Assembly: GCA_046349975.1 (NCBI GenBank)
Contig: JAXMBH010000003.1
Coordinates: forward strand, 248,001-312,000
DNA from: JABDGM01 sp046349975
GTDB lineage: Bacteria > Planctomycetota > Planctomycetia > Pirellulales > Lacipirellulaceae
DNA length: 64,000 nt
Direction: 5' to 3'
The notes below the pieces were generated by a model. That model did not search any database, was not told the DNA's origin, and saw nothing but the letters and a program-made list of their open reading frames with translations. The translations under genes and the position numbers were made by a program. This document shows, in pieces, positions 34,785 through 44,532 of the stretch (its first letter is position 1; the number at the start of each line of letters is the position of its first letter).

Positions 34785-35552
34785 ATGCTCAACAAAATCT
34801 GGTTCTGGCTGCTGTTCATCGGGATCGTGTACGGTTTCGGTAAGTCAACTTACCGGACCTTTCATCCGTCGCCGAAAGTGGAAACGCCGGCGTCAGCCAG
34901 CGACACTTCCCAACCTTCACAGGCCAAGGCCGTCGGCGGTCCCAATAAGCCCGAAGCAAAAGCGCCAGATCCGGAATTCACCGCGATGGGCAAGCGGCTG
35001 AACGCTGCTCTATTAGAAGCGGCGAAAATGACCGTCGTTGACATCTGCATCCCACTCATCGGTACCATGGCGCTTTGGCTCGGCATTCTCAATGTCGCGA
35101 AGGACGCCGGCTTGATCGACGCTCTTGCCAGGGCGATGCGGCCCCTGATGCGCTGGCTCTTTCCCGAAGTGCCAGATGGCCATCCGGCCCAGGGCGCTAT
35201 GCTCATGAATTTCGCCGCCAACATGCTGGGACTCGATAACGCGGCCACTCCCCTGGGAATCAAGGCGATGGAGGAACTTCAGTCCCTCAATCCAACGAAA
35301 GACACAGCCACCAACTCGATGGCACAATTTCTGGCGATCAATTGCGGCAGCATCACGCTCATTCCATTTACGATCATCAGTTACCGTTACATCAGCGGCA
35401 GCAAAGAACCCGCCGGCATCATCACCGGAACGCTAGTGGCCTCGGCTGCCAGCGTGATTGCGGGGGTCATGGCCGCACGCTGGTTCTCGAGGTCGCCAAA
35501 ATTCCAAGTTGCGCCAAACGAAGTGCGGCCCGACGAAAGGGATGTCCGATGA
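34785..35552 (+). CDS. spmA: Spore maturation protein A-like membrane protein
   Basis: 255-residue protein with a first membrane segment, an Ala/Pro-rich linker (about 30-65), then the SpmA/nucleoside-recognition (Gate-like) core: IPLIGTMALWLGILNVAKDAG, NFAANMLGLDNAATPLGIKAM and FLAINCGSITLIPFTIISYR. SpmA and SpmB are needed for spore core dehydration in Bacillus/Clostridium, but homologues are common in non-spore-formers, where the role is unknown. Here the pair lies inside a peptidoglycan-recycling cluster, so a transport role linked to muropeptides is possible. The last codons overlap spmB (ATGA). Confidence 0.88.
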   Translation: MLNKIWFWLLFIGIVYGFGKSTYRTFHPSPKVETPASASDTSQPSQAKAVGGPNKPEAKAPDPEFTAMGKRLNAALLEAAKMTVVDICIPLIGTMALWLGILNVAKDAGLIDALARAMRPLMRWLFPEVPDGHPAQGAMLMNFAANMLGLDNAATPLGIKAMEELQSLNPTKDTATNSMAQFLAINCGSITLIPFTIISYRYISGSKEPAGIITGTLVASAASVIAGVMAARWFSRSPKFQVAPNEVRPDERDVR

Positions 35553-36109
35553 ACTCTCAACAGATTATTGAGGCCGTTAATTATTGGGCGATCCCAACGT
35601 TGATCCTGGTCATCATCCTGTGGGCCGCCAAAAACGGCGTGAAGATGTATGACTCGTTCATTACCGGCGCTAAGGAAGGCTTCAACGTAGCCGTGATGAT
35701 CATTCCGTACCTGGTGGCCATTCTGTTTGCTATCAAGATTTTTGTGGCTAGCGGTATCTTCGACGACATTAAGTATGGGCTCTCGCTGGCAATGAACAGC
35801 ATCGGACTAGGCGCGTATACCGAGTCGCTCGACCTCTTACCGCTGGCCATGACAAAACCGCTAACCGGCGGCGGCTCACGTGGTGTCATGCTCGAAATCT
35901 TCCATTTGCACGGGCCTGATAGTTTTCTCGGCAAAACAGCCTCAATCATGCAGGGCAGCAGCGAGACGACTTTTTACATCCTGGCCGTATACTTCGGAGC
36001 CGTGCACGTGAAGAATATTAGACATACGCTGGCGGCTTGCTTGTGCGCCGATGCGGCCGGCATCGGCACGGCACTTGTGATGGGGTATTTGTTATATAGT
36101 GGGAATTGA
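35549..36109 (+). CDS. spmB: Spore maturation protein B-like membrane protein
   Basis: 186-residue membrane protein starting MNSQQIIEAVNYWAIPTLI within the stop of spmA, with a GGGATG-rich upstream purine tract. Motifs typical of SpmB are KMYDSFITGAKEGFNVAVMI, LPLAMTKPLTGGGSRGVMLEI and GKTASIMQGSSETTFYILAVYFG. It is the usual partner of SpmA; the two Gate-type halves likely form one membrane unit. No sporulation genes are in the window. Confidence 0.9.
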   Translation: MNSQQIIEAVNYWAIPTLILVIILWAAKNGVKMYDSFITGAKEGFNVAVMIIPYLVAILFAIKIFVASGIFDDIKYGLSLAMNSIGLGAYTESLDLLPLAMTKPLTGGGSRGVMLEIFHLHGPDSFLGKTASIMQGSSETTFYILAVYFGAVHVKNIRHTLAACLCADAAGIGTALVMGYLLYSGN

Positions 36110-36168
36110 AAACCTCAGTCGCGGAACCCTTCCTCCTGCTCTTCCCAAAAGTGAAGGGAGCGAATTCT

Positions 36169-37167
36169 ATGACGACTGAATTTGCCTTGCCCAGAGCGTT
36201 GCACAAAGGCGACTCCATCGGCGTCATCGTCCCTGCAGGGCCGCTGAACCGCGAACGAACCGATCGGGCGCTCGGCCGACTACAAGCGCGCGGCTTCCGC
36301 ATCAAAACCTACGGCGACATCTACCGCTCCCGCGGCTATCTCGCCGGTGATGATGACACTCGCGCCGCCGAATTCATGGCTGCATTCAACGATCGAGAAA
36401 CGTCGGCTGTCTGGTGCGGACGCGGTGGCTACGGCGTCATGCGGTTCCTCGACCGCATCGATTTCGATGTCATCCGCCGCAACCCCAAGCTTTTCATCGG
36501 CTTTAGCGACATCACCGCCCTGCACGCTGCGATCGGCCTGAACACCGGCCTCGTCACATTCCACGCGCCGAACGTTCAAGACGGCTTCGGCAAAGAGCAC
36601 GACATGCCCGCCGCGAACGAACAAGCCTTGTGGCGGGTGCTGGGCGACGAAGATCTGCGATCTACTGTCGCTGACGCCAATGATGCAAACGAGTACACGT
36701 ACACTATTCCGCAGCCCGAATCTCAGCGTCTGCGAACCATCCGCGGCGGCGTCGCCACCGGTCGCCTGGTCGGCGGCAATCTCGCCGTCTTCAGCGACAT
36801 CCTCGGCACGCCGTTCATGCCGAGCACTGAGGGCTGCATCCTGTTTCTCGAAGACGTTAGCGAGCGGCTGTACCGCATCGACCGCTTTCTCACGCAACTC
36901 CGCCTCGCGGGAAAGCTGCATTCAGCCGCTGGCATCCTCCTCGGCGGCTTCTCCTACGAAGACACCGACCAGCATGAGAACCAGACCGACATCGCCGCCC
37001 TGCTCGACGAGATCTTCGCCCCGCTGGGCATCCCCGTCCTCGCCGGCTTTCCCGCCGGCCACGACCCCATCAACCTCACGCTGCCGATGGGCGGTCTGAT
37101 CAAGTTGGATGCCGACGCCCAACAGGTTACACTGCTAGAGAAGGCGGTCGCACCGCGCCACAGCTAG
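36169..37167 (+). CDS. ldcA: LD-carboxypeptidase, family S66
   Basis: Start ATG 36169 is chosen for its AAGGGAG ribosome site; a TTG at 36106 would add 21 residues. The S66 catalytic triad is visible as GFSD (Ser113), LFLEDVSE (Glu228) and PAGHDP (His298). No signal peptide, so cytoplasmic. LdcA removes the terminal D-Ala from L-Ala-D-Glu-DAP-D-Ala tetrapeptides released during murein recycling. Family alternatives are MccF-type microcin immunity peptidases, but the genomic context (AmpG, NagZ, epimerase) strongly favours the recycling role. Confidence 0.9.
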   Translation: MTTEFALPRALHKGDSIGVIVPAGPLNRERTDRALGRLQARGFRIKTYGDIYRSRGYLAGDDDTRAAEFMAAFNDRETSAVWCGRGGYGVMRFLDRIDFDVIRRNPKLFIGFSDITALHAAIGLNTGLVTFHAPNVQDGFGKEHDMPAANEQALWRVLGDEDLRSTVADANDANEYTYTIPQPESQRLRTIRGGVATGRLVGGNLAVFSDILGTPFMPSTEGCILFLEDVSERLYRIDRFLTQLRLAGKLHSAAGILLGGFSYEDTDQHENQTDIAALLDEIFAPLGIPVLAGFPAGHDPINLTLPMGGLIKLDADAQQVTLLEKAVAPRHS

Positions 37168-37269
37168 CTGAGCGAGAGCCGGCTCGCCCTGCCCTCGGCG
37201 CCTCGCGATAGTCCGTTGCAGCTCCCACGCTGCCTCCCGCGCACGCCTTTCGCCCGGACAACACTGCTT

Positions 37270-38670
37270 ATGGATAATCTCGCCGACTACATACAACAGG
37301 CAGCCGATTGGTTCTTGCCGCCGCTGGTTGTCCTGGTGGCCGTCATCGGCGCGTTTTTCACGTTTCGGCTGCGGTTCGTCCAGGTCTTCCGCTTCCGCGA
37401 AGCGATTCGCGAAACCATCGCCAGTCAACAATCGGGCGGCAAGGGCGCACTGTCGCCGCTGCAATCGTTCATGACGGCGCTCGCCGCCACGATCGGCACC
37501 GGCAACATCGTCGGCGTCGCGGTCGCCATCGTGAAGGGCGGCCCCGGCGCGCTCTTCTGGATGTGGTGCTACGGCTTCCTCGCCATGTCAACCAAGTTCG
37601 TCGAAGCATCGCTCGGCGTACACTATCGGGCCACCAATGGCGACGAAGTCCTCTCGGGCCCCATGTACTACCTCCGCGACGGTCTCAAGTCGCCGCGCCT
37701 AGCGCAACTGTACGCACTCGTCGGCGGCCTCGCCGTGCTGTTCACCACGCCCCTCACGCAACCCAATTCCGTCGCCGTCGCCACGGCCAGCCAGCTCAAA
37801 GCCCACCACATCGCACTCGGCACTTGGAACATTGGAAACACGCAGATCGACGTCGTCCGACTCCTCATCGGTTTAACGCTCGCTGTGTTCACATGGCTCG
37901 TCATCGTTCGCGGCATCAAATCAATCGGCCGTGCTGCCGAGAAGCTCTCGCCGCTCAAGGTGGGGTTGTATCTCATCGGCGGTATCACGATCTTCGTTAC
38001 CCACGCCGCCAATTTGCCCGAGGTGATCCAGGCGATCTTTCGCGGCGCGTTCTCGCTAGACGCCGTCGAAGGCGGAACGTTCGGCATCGTCATGATGAAC
38101 GCCATTCGCTACGGCGTCTCCCGCAGCGTGTACGCCAACGAAGCCGGCTATGGCACCGCCGCCGTCGCCTACGGCACCGCCAAGAGCCAGCGGCCCGATC
38201 AGCAAGGCCTCGCCGCAATGATGGACGTGTTCATTATCACGTACATCACCTCCTCGATCAGTGGTCTCGCGATCCTTCTCACAGGCACTTGGAACAAAGA
38301 CCTCGATGGCCCCGCCGCAATTCCCGCCGCATTCGATGACGCCATTCCCGGCATCGGCGGCTGGATGGTCACCGTCTCGATCTTCCTCTTCGGCTACACC
38401 GTGCTCATCGGCTGGGCCTATTACGGCGAACAGTTCCTCGAGTACCTCTTCGGCCCGCGCGTCATCGTGCCGTTTCGCTGGGTCTATTGCTTCATCATTC
38501 CCATCGGCGCGGTCATCAAAGTCGATGCCGTGTGGAACTGGGGCGATATCTGCAACGGCATGCAAATCTTTCCAAACGTCATCGGCTTGATCGGCCTCAG
38601 CGGCGTCGCCGCCGCCTATGCGAGAATGCGCCCGCCGCACGATGTCGTCTCGCCTGAGAGCGACAAATAA
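37270..38670 (+). CDS. Sodium:alanine symporter family (AGCS) transporter
   Basis: The 466-residue membrane protein (start ATG 37270) has AGCS hallmarks: SFMTALAATIGTGNIVGVA, GALFWMWCYGFLAMSTKFVE, and NEAGYGTAAVAYGTA with YTVLIGWAYYGEQFLEYLFG near the end. AGCS members cotransport alanine or glycine with Na+; some take D-alanine. It closes the recycling cluster, where D- and L-Ala are released by the carboxypeptidases and dipeptidase, so alanine recovery is the likely job. It is 102 bases after ldcA and could have its own promoter. Confidence 0.9.
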   Translation: MDNLADYIQQAADWFLPPLVVLVAVIGAFFTFRLRFVQVFRFREAIRETIASQQSGGKGALSPLQSFMTALAATIGTGNIVGVAVAIVKGGPGALFWMWCYGFLAMSTKFVEASLGVHYRATNGDEVLSGPMYYLRDGLKSPRLAQLYALVGGLAVLFTTPLTQPNSVAVATASQLKAHHIALGTWNIGNTQIDVVRLLIGLTLAVFTWLVIVRGIKSIGRAAEKLSPLKVGLYLIGGITIFVTHAANLPEVIQAIFRGAFSLDAVEGGTFGIVMMNAIRYGVSRSVYANEAGYGTAAVAYGTAKSQRPDQQGLAAMMDVFIITYITSSISGLAILLTGTWNKDLDGPAAIPAAFDDAIPGIGGWMVTVSIFLFGYTVLIGWAYYGEQFLEYLFGPRVIVPFRWVYCFIIPIGAVIKVDAVWNWGDICNGMQIFPNVIGLIGLSGVAAAYARMRPPHDVVSPESDK

Positions 38671-38795
38671 TCACTTGCGGCCGCTTTCTCGCGGGTTTAC
38701 GCTAGTGCCGGCGGAACGCGCTGGCCGGCCTACTCCACGCCGTGTTCCACGCGCTGGTAGGTGCCGTTGGCTAATTTGCTGATGAGGATTCTTCG

Positions 38796-39530
38796 ATGAT
38801 TAAGCGACGTACGTTGTTGTGCCTGTTGCTCGTTTCGGTGGCGAGTGTGCTGAATGCCAAAGAACCTCGCGAGTTGTTCAATGGCAAAGACCTCACCGGG
38901 TGGGACGGCGATCCCCGCGTGTGGAGCGTCGAAGACGGCGCGATTGTCGGCCGTACGAAGCCCGAGGTGCCGCTCAAACAAAACACGTTTCTCATCTGGA
39001 AAGACGGCGAGCTCCGCGACTTCAAACTCACGCTCGAATTCAACCTCGATGGCGGCAACAGCGGCATCCAATATCGCAGCAAAGTGATCGACCCGGCGAA
39101 TTGGATTGTCGGCGGTTACCAGGCCGACATGGACGGTGCCAATCAATACACGGGCATCCTTTATGAAGAACGCGGCCGAGGCATCCTCGCCAATCGCGGC
39201 CAGCGCTTGACCATCAATCGCGAGGGCGAGAAGCAAGAAGAAAAAATCGGCGATGCCGCCGAACTCGCCAAGGCCATTCACGTGAAGGATTGGAATGAGT
39301 ACGTGGTTGAAGCCCGCGGCGCGCGGCTCAAACACAGCATCAACGGCAATCTGATGAGCGAAACGATCGATCGCGAACGCGGCAAGAAAGCCGCCTCCGG
39401 CATCCTCGCACTGCAAGTGCATGCCAACCTGCCGGCGCCGATGACCGTGAAGTTCCGCAACATCAAGCTCGAAGAACTCGAGCCCAAGACTCCCAAAGCC
39501 GGAGCCGCCAAGGCCAAGAAAGAGCAATGA
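38796..39530 (+). CDS. DUF1080 protein (3-keto-disaccharide hydrolase family)
   Basis: Signal peptide (MIKRRTLLCLLLVSVASVLNAK), GAGG upstream, then a single concanavalin-like DUF1080 domain: ELFNGKDLTGWDGDPRVWSVEDG, TFLIWKDGELRDFKLTLEF, NSGIQYRS, a VGGYQADMDG strand and GILALQVHANLPAPMTVKFRNI. DUF1080 proteins include 3-keto-glycoside hydrolases that act on sugars oxidised at C3 by Gfo/Idh/MocA-type enzymes; such oxidoreductases are encoded nearby at 40726 and 46614. A lysine/alanine-rich tail ends the protein. Its stop overlaps the next start (ATGA), so it is coupled to the DUF4432 gene. Confidence 0.88.
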   Translation: MIKRRTLLCLLLVSVASVLNAKEPRELFNGKDLTGWDGDPRVWSVEDGAIVGRTKPEVPLKQNTFLIWKDGELRDFKLTLEFNLDGGNSGIQYRSKVIDPANWIVGGYQADMDGANQYTGILYEERGRGILANRGQRLTINREGEKQEEKIGDAAELAKAIHVKDWNEYVVEARGARLKHSINGNLMSETIDRERGKKAASGILALQVHANLPAPMTVKFRNIKLEELEPKTPKAGAAKAKKEQ

Positions 39531-40690
39531 CGCAGCAAGTTCACCTGCTCATCGATACGCACCAATCAATCGGGCAGGAACAGGCGGAGTTTCAGGGGCA
39601 GCACGCGCGCGGCGCGTGGAGCGTGCGCATGCGAACACTCCGTGGCGGCCGCTCCGAAGGTGTGCGCCTCGTCGAGATCGATAACGGCACGATCTGCATC
39701 GACGTACTGCCCACGCGCGGCATGGGCATTTGGCGGGTGCGTCGCGGCGACAAAACACTCGGTTGGAAACCACCCATCGGCGAGCCCGTACATCCCGCGT
39801 TCGTGCCGCTCATGGAGCCCGCGGGATTAGGCTGGCTCGATGGCTTCAATGAACTCCTCTGCCGCTGCGGCCTCGAAAGCAACGGACCGCCCGAGTTCGA
39901 TGACGATGGCCGCTTGCTGCGACCACTGCACGGGCGCATCTCCAATACGCCCGCTCATCGCGTCGAATTACTCGTCGCTGAGGATTCGGGGCGACTCACC
40001 GTGCGAGGCATTGTCGACGAGGGCCGTTTCCATTTCCAAGCGCTGCGGCTGACGGCTTCCATCTCGACCACGATCGGCTCCAACGAGTTCAGCTGGGATG
40101 ATGAAGTGACGAACATCGGCGGCCGAGACGCCATCATGCAGATGCTCTACCACTTCAACATCGGTCAGCCGCTCCTCTGTCCGGGCGCGCGCGTCGTCGC
40201 GCCGCTAGGCACGGCCGCGCCCCTCAGCGAGATCGCCGCCCAAGAAGGCATTGAAACATGGCACATCATGCCGTCGCCGCGGCCCGGTTCCAATGAGCAG
40301 GTGTATGTGATGGACCTGGCCTCAGATGCCGCCGGCGACACGCGCGTCCTCGTCGATGGCCTCGCCGACGGCGAAGCCCTTGCAATGCGGCTCAACAAGC
40401 GCAACCTGCCGGCCTTCACGGTGTGGCGGAACACGCCCGCCGAAGCCGATGGCTACGTCGTTGGCATCGAGCCGGGAACGAACTTCCCCAATCCACGCAC
40501 GTTTGAACGCCAGCAGGGCCGCTCCGTCGATTTGAAACCGGGCGAAAAATGGCATGCCGCCGTGACGATCGCCTGGCTCACGAACCCCGAAACCATCCGC
40601 GATGAACAGGCCTGGATCGCCGCGCTGCAAGCCAAGCACCAGCCCAACCTCATGCCGGCGCCCCGCACCGGCTGGTCCCGGCACGCGTAG
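39527..40690 (+). CDS. DUF4432 family, aldose-1-epimerase-like fold
   Basis: 387-residue cytoplasmic protein of the galactose-mutarotase-like superfamily: DVLPTRGMGIWRVRRGDKTLGW, GWLDGFNELLCRCGLESNG, LHGRISNTPAHRVEL, HFNIGQPLL, and VVGIEPGTNFPNPRTFERQQG near the C-terminus. DUF4432 members are found in sugar-catabolic gene sets and are presumed carbohydrate epimerases or binding proteins; no activity is assigned here. Translationally coupled to the DUF1080 gene. Convergent with the oxidoreductase at 40726, 35 bases apart. Confidence 0.87.
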   Translation: MTQQVHLLIDTHQSIGQEQAEFQGQHARGAWSVRMRTLRGGRSEGVRLVEIDNGTICIDVLPTRGMGIWRVRRGDKTLGWKPPIGEPVHPAFVPLMEPAGLGWLDGFNELLCRCGLESNGPPEFDDDGRLLRPLHGRISNTPAHRVELLVAEDSGRLTVRGIVDEGRFHFQALRLTASISTTIGSNEFSWDDEVTNIGGRDAIMQMLYHFNIGQPLLCPGARVVAPLGTAAPLSEIAAQEGIETWHIMPSPRPGSNEQVYVMDLASDAAGDTRVLVDGLADGEALAMRLNKRNLPAFTVWRNTPAEADGYVVGIEPGTNFPNPRTFERQQGRSVDLKPGEKWHAAVTIAWLTNPETIRDEQAWIAALQAKHQPNLMPAPRTGWSRHA

Positions 40691-40725
40691 CTGCTCTTCC
40701 CGAGAAGCTGGCGGCAGCTGTGGCT

Positions 40726-41868
40726 CTAACCGACACTCACCCATTCGCCGCTCTTTGCACTCGCCAGCACGGCGTCGCACACTTTTTGCGTTTCCAGCGC
40801 TTCGCGAAATGTCGGCGACGTCGGCCGATTCGCGGCGAGGTTCTGCAGAAAGTCGGCGACCTGGTGCACGAAAGAATGTTCGTAGCCAATCTGCAAGCCC
40901 GGCACCCACCAATGTCCCATGTACGGCATGTCGCCATCCGTCACGTGAACGCTTCGCCAGCCGCGAACGAGCGAATCGTCGCGGTGGTCGAAATAGCTGA
41001 GCCGGTGTAAATCGTGCAGGTCCCACGCGATCGATGCATCCGCGCCGTTGATTTCGAACGTGTAAAGCGCCTTGTGCCCACGCGCGTACCGCGTTGATTC
41101 GAAGATCGCGAGCGATCCGTTCGCGAACCGGCTGAGGAACGCGCACGCATCATCAATGCCGACCGGCTCCAGCTTGCCGGAATCCGTGTGCTTTCGCTCC
41201 TTGATAAATGTCTCCGTCATCGCGGTGACGCTCTTAATCGGCCCGTTGAGCCACAGCGCCGTGTCGATGCAGTGGGCCAGTAGATCGCCAGTCACGCCGC
41301 TGCCGGCGGCCTTGGCATCGATCCGCCACAGGCCGGCGCCGCCTTGCGGCAGATCCGCCGATATCGTCCAATCCTGCAGAAAGTTCGCGCGGTAGTGAAA
41401 GATCCGGCCCAACCGGCCCTCATCGATCAACTGCTTTGCCAGGGTCACTGCCGGCACACGGCGGTAGTTATACCACACCGTGTTCGCGACGCCCGCCTTC
41501 TCGACCGCGTCCACCATCTCCTGCCCTTCGGGCGTGTTCATCGACAGCGGCTTCTCGCACAGGATCATCTTCCCGGCCTTCGCCGCCGCAATCGCGATAT
41601 CGTGGTGCAAATTGTTCGGCACGCAAATGTCGACCGCGTCGATATCCTTCCGCTCGACCAGCTTCCGCCAGTCGGTCTCCACCGACGCGTAACTCCACGT
41701 ATCGGCAAACGCCTTCGCCTTCGCTTCGTCGCGCGCACACACCGCCTGCAGCACCGGCTCGTATTCGAGATTGAAAAAGTTGTTCACGCGGTTATAGGCG
41801 TTCGAATGCGCTCGGCCCATAAAGCCGTAGCCGATCATGCCAATACGAAGCGGTTTGCGTTGTGCCAT
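40726..41868 (-). CDS. Gfo/Idh/MocA family oxidoreductase
   Basis: 380-residue NAD(P)-dependent sugar dehydrogenase-type protein without signal peptide: Rossmann motif RIGMIGYGFMGRAHSNAY, CVPNNLHHDIAIAAAKAGK, the catalytic-lysine motif CEKPLS, and a substrate-side block GGAGLWRIDAKAAGSGVTGD followed by LLAHCIDTALWL carrying the usual histidine. Substrate unknown; the neighbourhood (DUF1080, DUF4432, TIM-barrel isomerase) fits oxidation of a sugar or inositol-like compound, possibly to a 3-keto form. Probably transcribed with the isomerase gene at 42026-43066, though a nested inverted repeat lies between them. Confidence 0.9.
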   Translation of the reverse strand: MAQRKPLRIGMIGYGFMGRAHSNAYNRVNNFFNLEYEPVLQAVCARDEAKAKAFADTWSYASVETDWRKLVERKDIDAVDICVPNNLHHDIAIAAAKAGKMILCEKPLSMNTPEGQEMVDAVEKAGVANTVWYNYRRVPAVTLAKQLIDEGRLGRIFHYRANFLQDWTISADLPQGGAGLWRIDAKAAGSGVTGDLLAHCIDTALWLNGPIKSVTAMTETFIKERKHTDSGKLEPVGIDDACAFLSRFANGSLAIFESTRYARGHKALYTFEINGADASIAWDLHDLHRLSYFDHRDDSLVRGWRSVHVTDGDMPYMGHWWVPGLQIGYEHSFVHQVADFLQNLAANRPTSPTFREALETQKVCDAVLASAKSGEWVSVG

Positions 41869-41930
41869 AAGTTACTTGCGATGTTGAGAGATTGTCAGAA
41901 AAAGTAAGTGACGCTGCACGAAGTCCTGGG

Positions 41931-42006
41931 TGGCACGCGCTGAAAGGGCGTGGTGAATCAGATCGTTCTGTTACCACGCCCTTCGCAAAAGCCTCAGGGC
42001 GTGCCA
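41931..42006. repeat. Nested inverted repeat between two minus-strand genes
   Basis: Inner arms AAGGGCGTGGT (41944-41954) and ACCACGCCCTT (41973-41983) pair perfectly over 11 bp around an 18-nt loop. Outer arms TGGCACGC (41931-41938) and GCGTGCCA (41999-42006) pair over 8 bp. It could be a REP-like element or an intercistronic hairpin. No T-run follows on either side, so a simple terminator is less likely. Confidence 0.75.
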
Positions 42007-42025
42007 CAAGGCGAGTTGATACAAC

Positions 42026-43066
<1,041 letters not shown>

Positions 43067-43189
43067 GCTGTATCAAGTCAGGTGTGAATACCAACCCTAA
43101 GTGATGAGAGGTTTCCAAGCATAGCGTTGTAGACCACGGTCTAGTCCATGGTCGTATCGCGCGAAATCTCGTAGCCAATTTACCCGCCG

Positions 43190-44443
43190 CTACTTCTGGC
43201 CGATCTTCGGCAAATTGCCGTGCACGTCCGGCCCAAAGTATCGCAGACCCACCAGCGGCTCGCTGCCCGTGTTCTCGATCTTCACGCCCGCCCTGGCTGC
43301 TTCGTACGTAATGAACACTTCATCCTCGGTGTGTGCGCCGAAACGAATCATCACCGGCGTTTGAATAGCGAGTTTGCCAATACGACCTTGCCCTTGAACT
43401 GTGATCCAGCCGCTCGCACCGGGATCCTGAATCGTGCAGCTAGCGCCCGGCTCGAGCGTGAGTTCCTTCGAGCTGAACAGTTGCTGGCCGTCGATCGTGC
43501 CGTACACAATCCAGCGATCAGTGTACCCCTTGCCGCTGCGCTCCTGATCGATAATTGGCTCCAGGTAGTTATGCTCCTTGAAGTGCGTATCGACGTTCCG
43601 CTCCCAATCGAGCTGGCCGACGATGAAGTCGAGGTCCTTGTGCTTTTCGGCCGGCATGTCTTTCACCAATAGCGACCACGGTACCTCGCGGCCTTCTACC
43701 AGCGACTGGAACATGCCGAACACATCCGAACCCCACTGCGGCTCGTACGTGCACAGCGAACCAGGCGCGTGCAGCACGCCCGGCGGAATCAGCCACCCCG
43801 TGCCGCGCTTCAGCCGGTACGCCCGCGACAAGTCGAGAATGCCGTTGTCGCCCTTGCTCCAATCCTCCAGGCACTTGCGCACCTGCGCCTTCGTCGTGCC
43901 GGGCTCCAGGCCCATGAAGGTGTAGGCAAAGTTGTTGTCGACATTGTTGAGCTGCGGCGGGAAGTAATAACTTTCCGGCTTCCCCTCCTGCCCGACGAGC
44001 TTCGCATCCTCGAACCGCTGATGCATGTGATGCGGAATCGGGCCCATGTTGTCGAAGAACTTCGAGTACACCGGCCAGCGGCTGTACTTCTTGAACATGG
44101 CGTCGCCAATCAACTGCCCGCCCGCCTCGGCGACCGCGTCGCGCAGCAGAAACTCTTCGCCCTCAAACTCGCAGAAGCTCAACCCCTCGTGCCACACGCG
44201 GCCTTCGTTCGCGGCCTCGGTCGTGCTGGAGAACCACCGTTCATCAATGCCGCCGCGGTGCGCTCCATAGGCATACCAATCTTCCGGATGCAGCTTGATC
44301 CGCTTGCCAGGATGCAAAAACGAGCGCGGCACCCACGTCGGTGTAAGCCGCAACAATCCTTCGCCGGCGTTCAATGCGCGATCGAGCAATCCGCCGATGC
44401 TCGTCCGCTTCGTGGGATCTGCCGCTGCTTTGACCATACCCAT
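43190..44443 (-). CDS. Cupin / mannose-6-phosphate isomerase-like protein
   Basis: The start at 44443 (MGMVKAAADPTKRTSIGGLL) has AGGAG upstream and avoids overlap with the HEAT-repeat gene; a longer frame to 44536 would overlap it. Motifs include MGPIPHHMHQRFEDAKLVGQ, the cupin-type metal site HHMHQ, PPQLNNVDNNFAYTFMGLEPG, GTGWLIPPGVLHAPGSLCTYE and a second beta-sandwich near the C-terminus. This resembles type I phosphomannose-isomerase-like cupins of planctomycete sugar loci; the exact substrate is not known. The histidines suggest a metal-dependent sugar isomerase or a sugar-binding cupin. Confidence 0.75.
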   Translation of the reverse strand: MGMVKAAADPTKRTSIGGLLDRALNAGEGLLRLTPTWVPRSFLHPGKRIKLHPEDWYAYGAHRGGIDERWFSSTTEAANEGRVWHEGLSFCEFEGEEFLLRDAVAEAGGQLIGDAMFKKYSRWPVYSKFFDNMGPIPHHMHQRFEDAKLVGQEGKPESYYFPPQLNNVDNNFAYTFMGLEPGTTKAQVRKCLEDWSKGDNGILDLSRAYRLKRGTGWLIPPGVLHAPGSLCTYEPQWGSDVFGMFQSLVEGREVPWSLLVKDMPAEKHKDLDFIVGQLDWERNVDTHFKEHNYLEPIIDQERSGKGYTDRWIVYGTIDGQQLFSSKELTLEPGASCTIQDPGASGWITVQGQGRIGKLAIQTPVMIRFGAHTEDEVFITYEAARAGVKIENTGSEPLVGLRYFGPDVHGNLPKIGQK

Positions 44444-44532
44444 ACGCTGAAAACTCCTGGCAAGAAATGAGTGCACGCTTGCGGCCGCAAGACCGACAAA
44501 GAACGAATGTTGGAAAAGTCCGCCGCCGGACT

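Noticed and set aside
34785..36109. Evidence of sporulation
   Set aside because: spmA and spmB are common in non-spore-formers and no other sporulation gene is present here.
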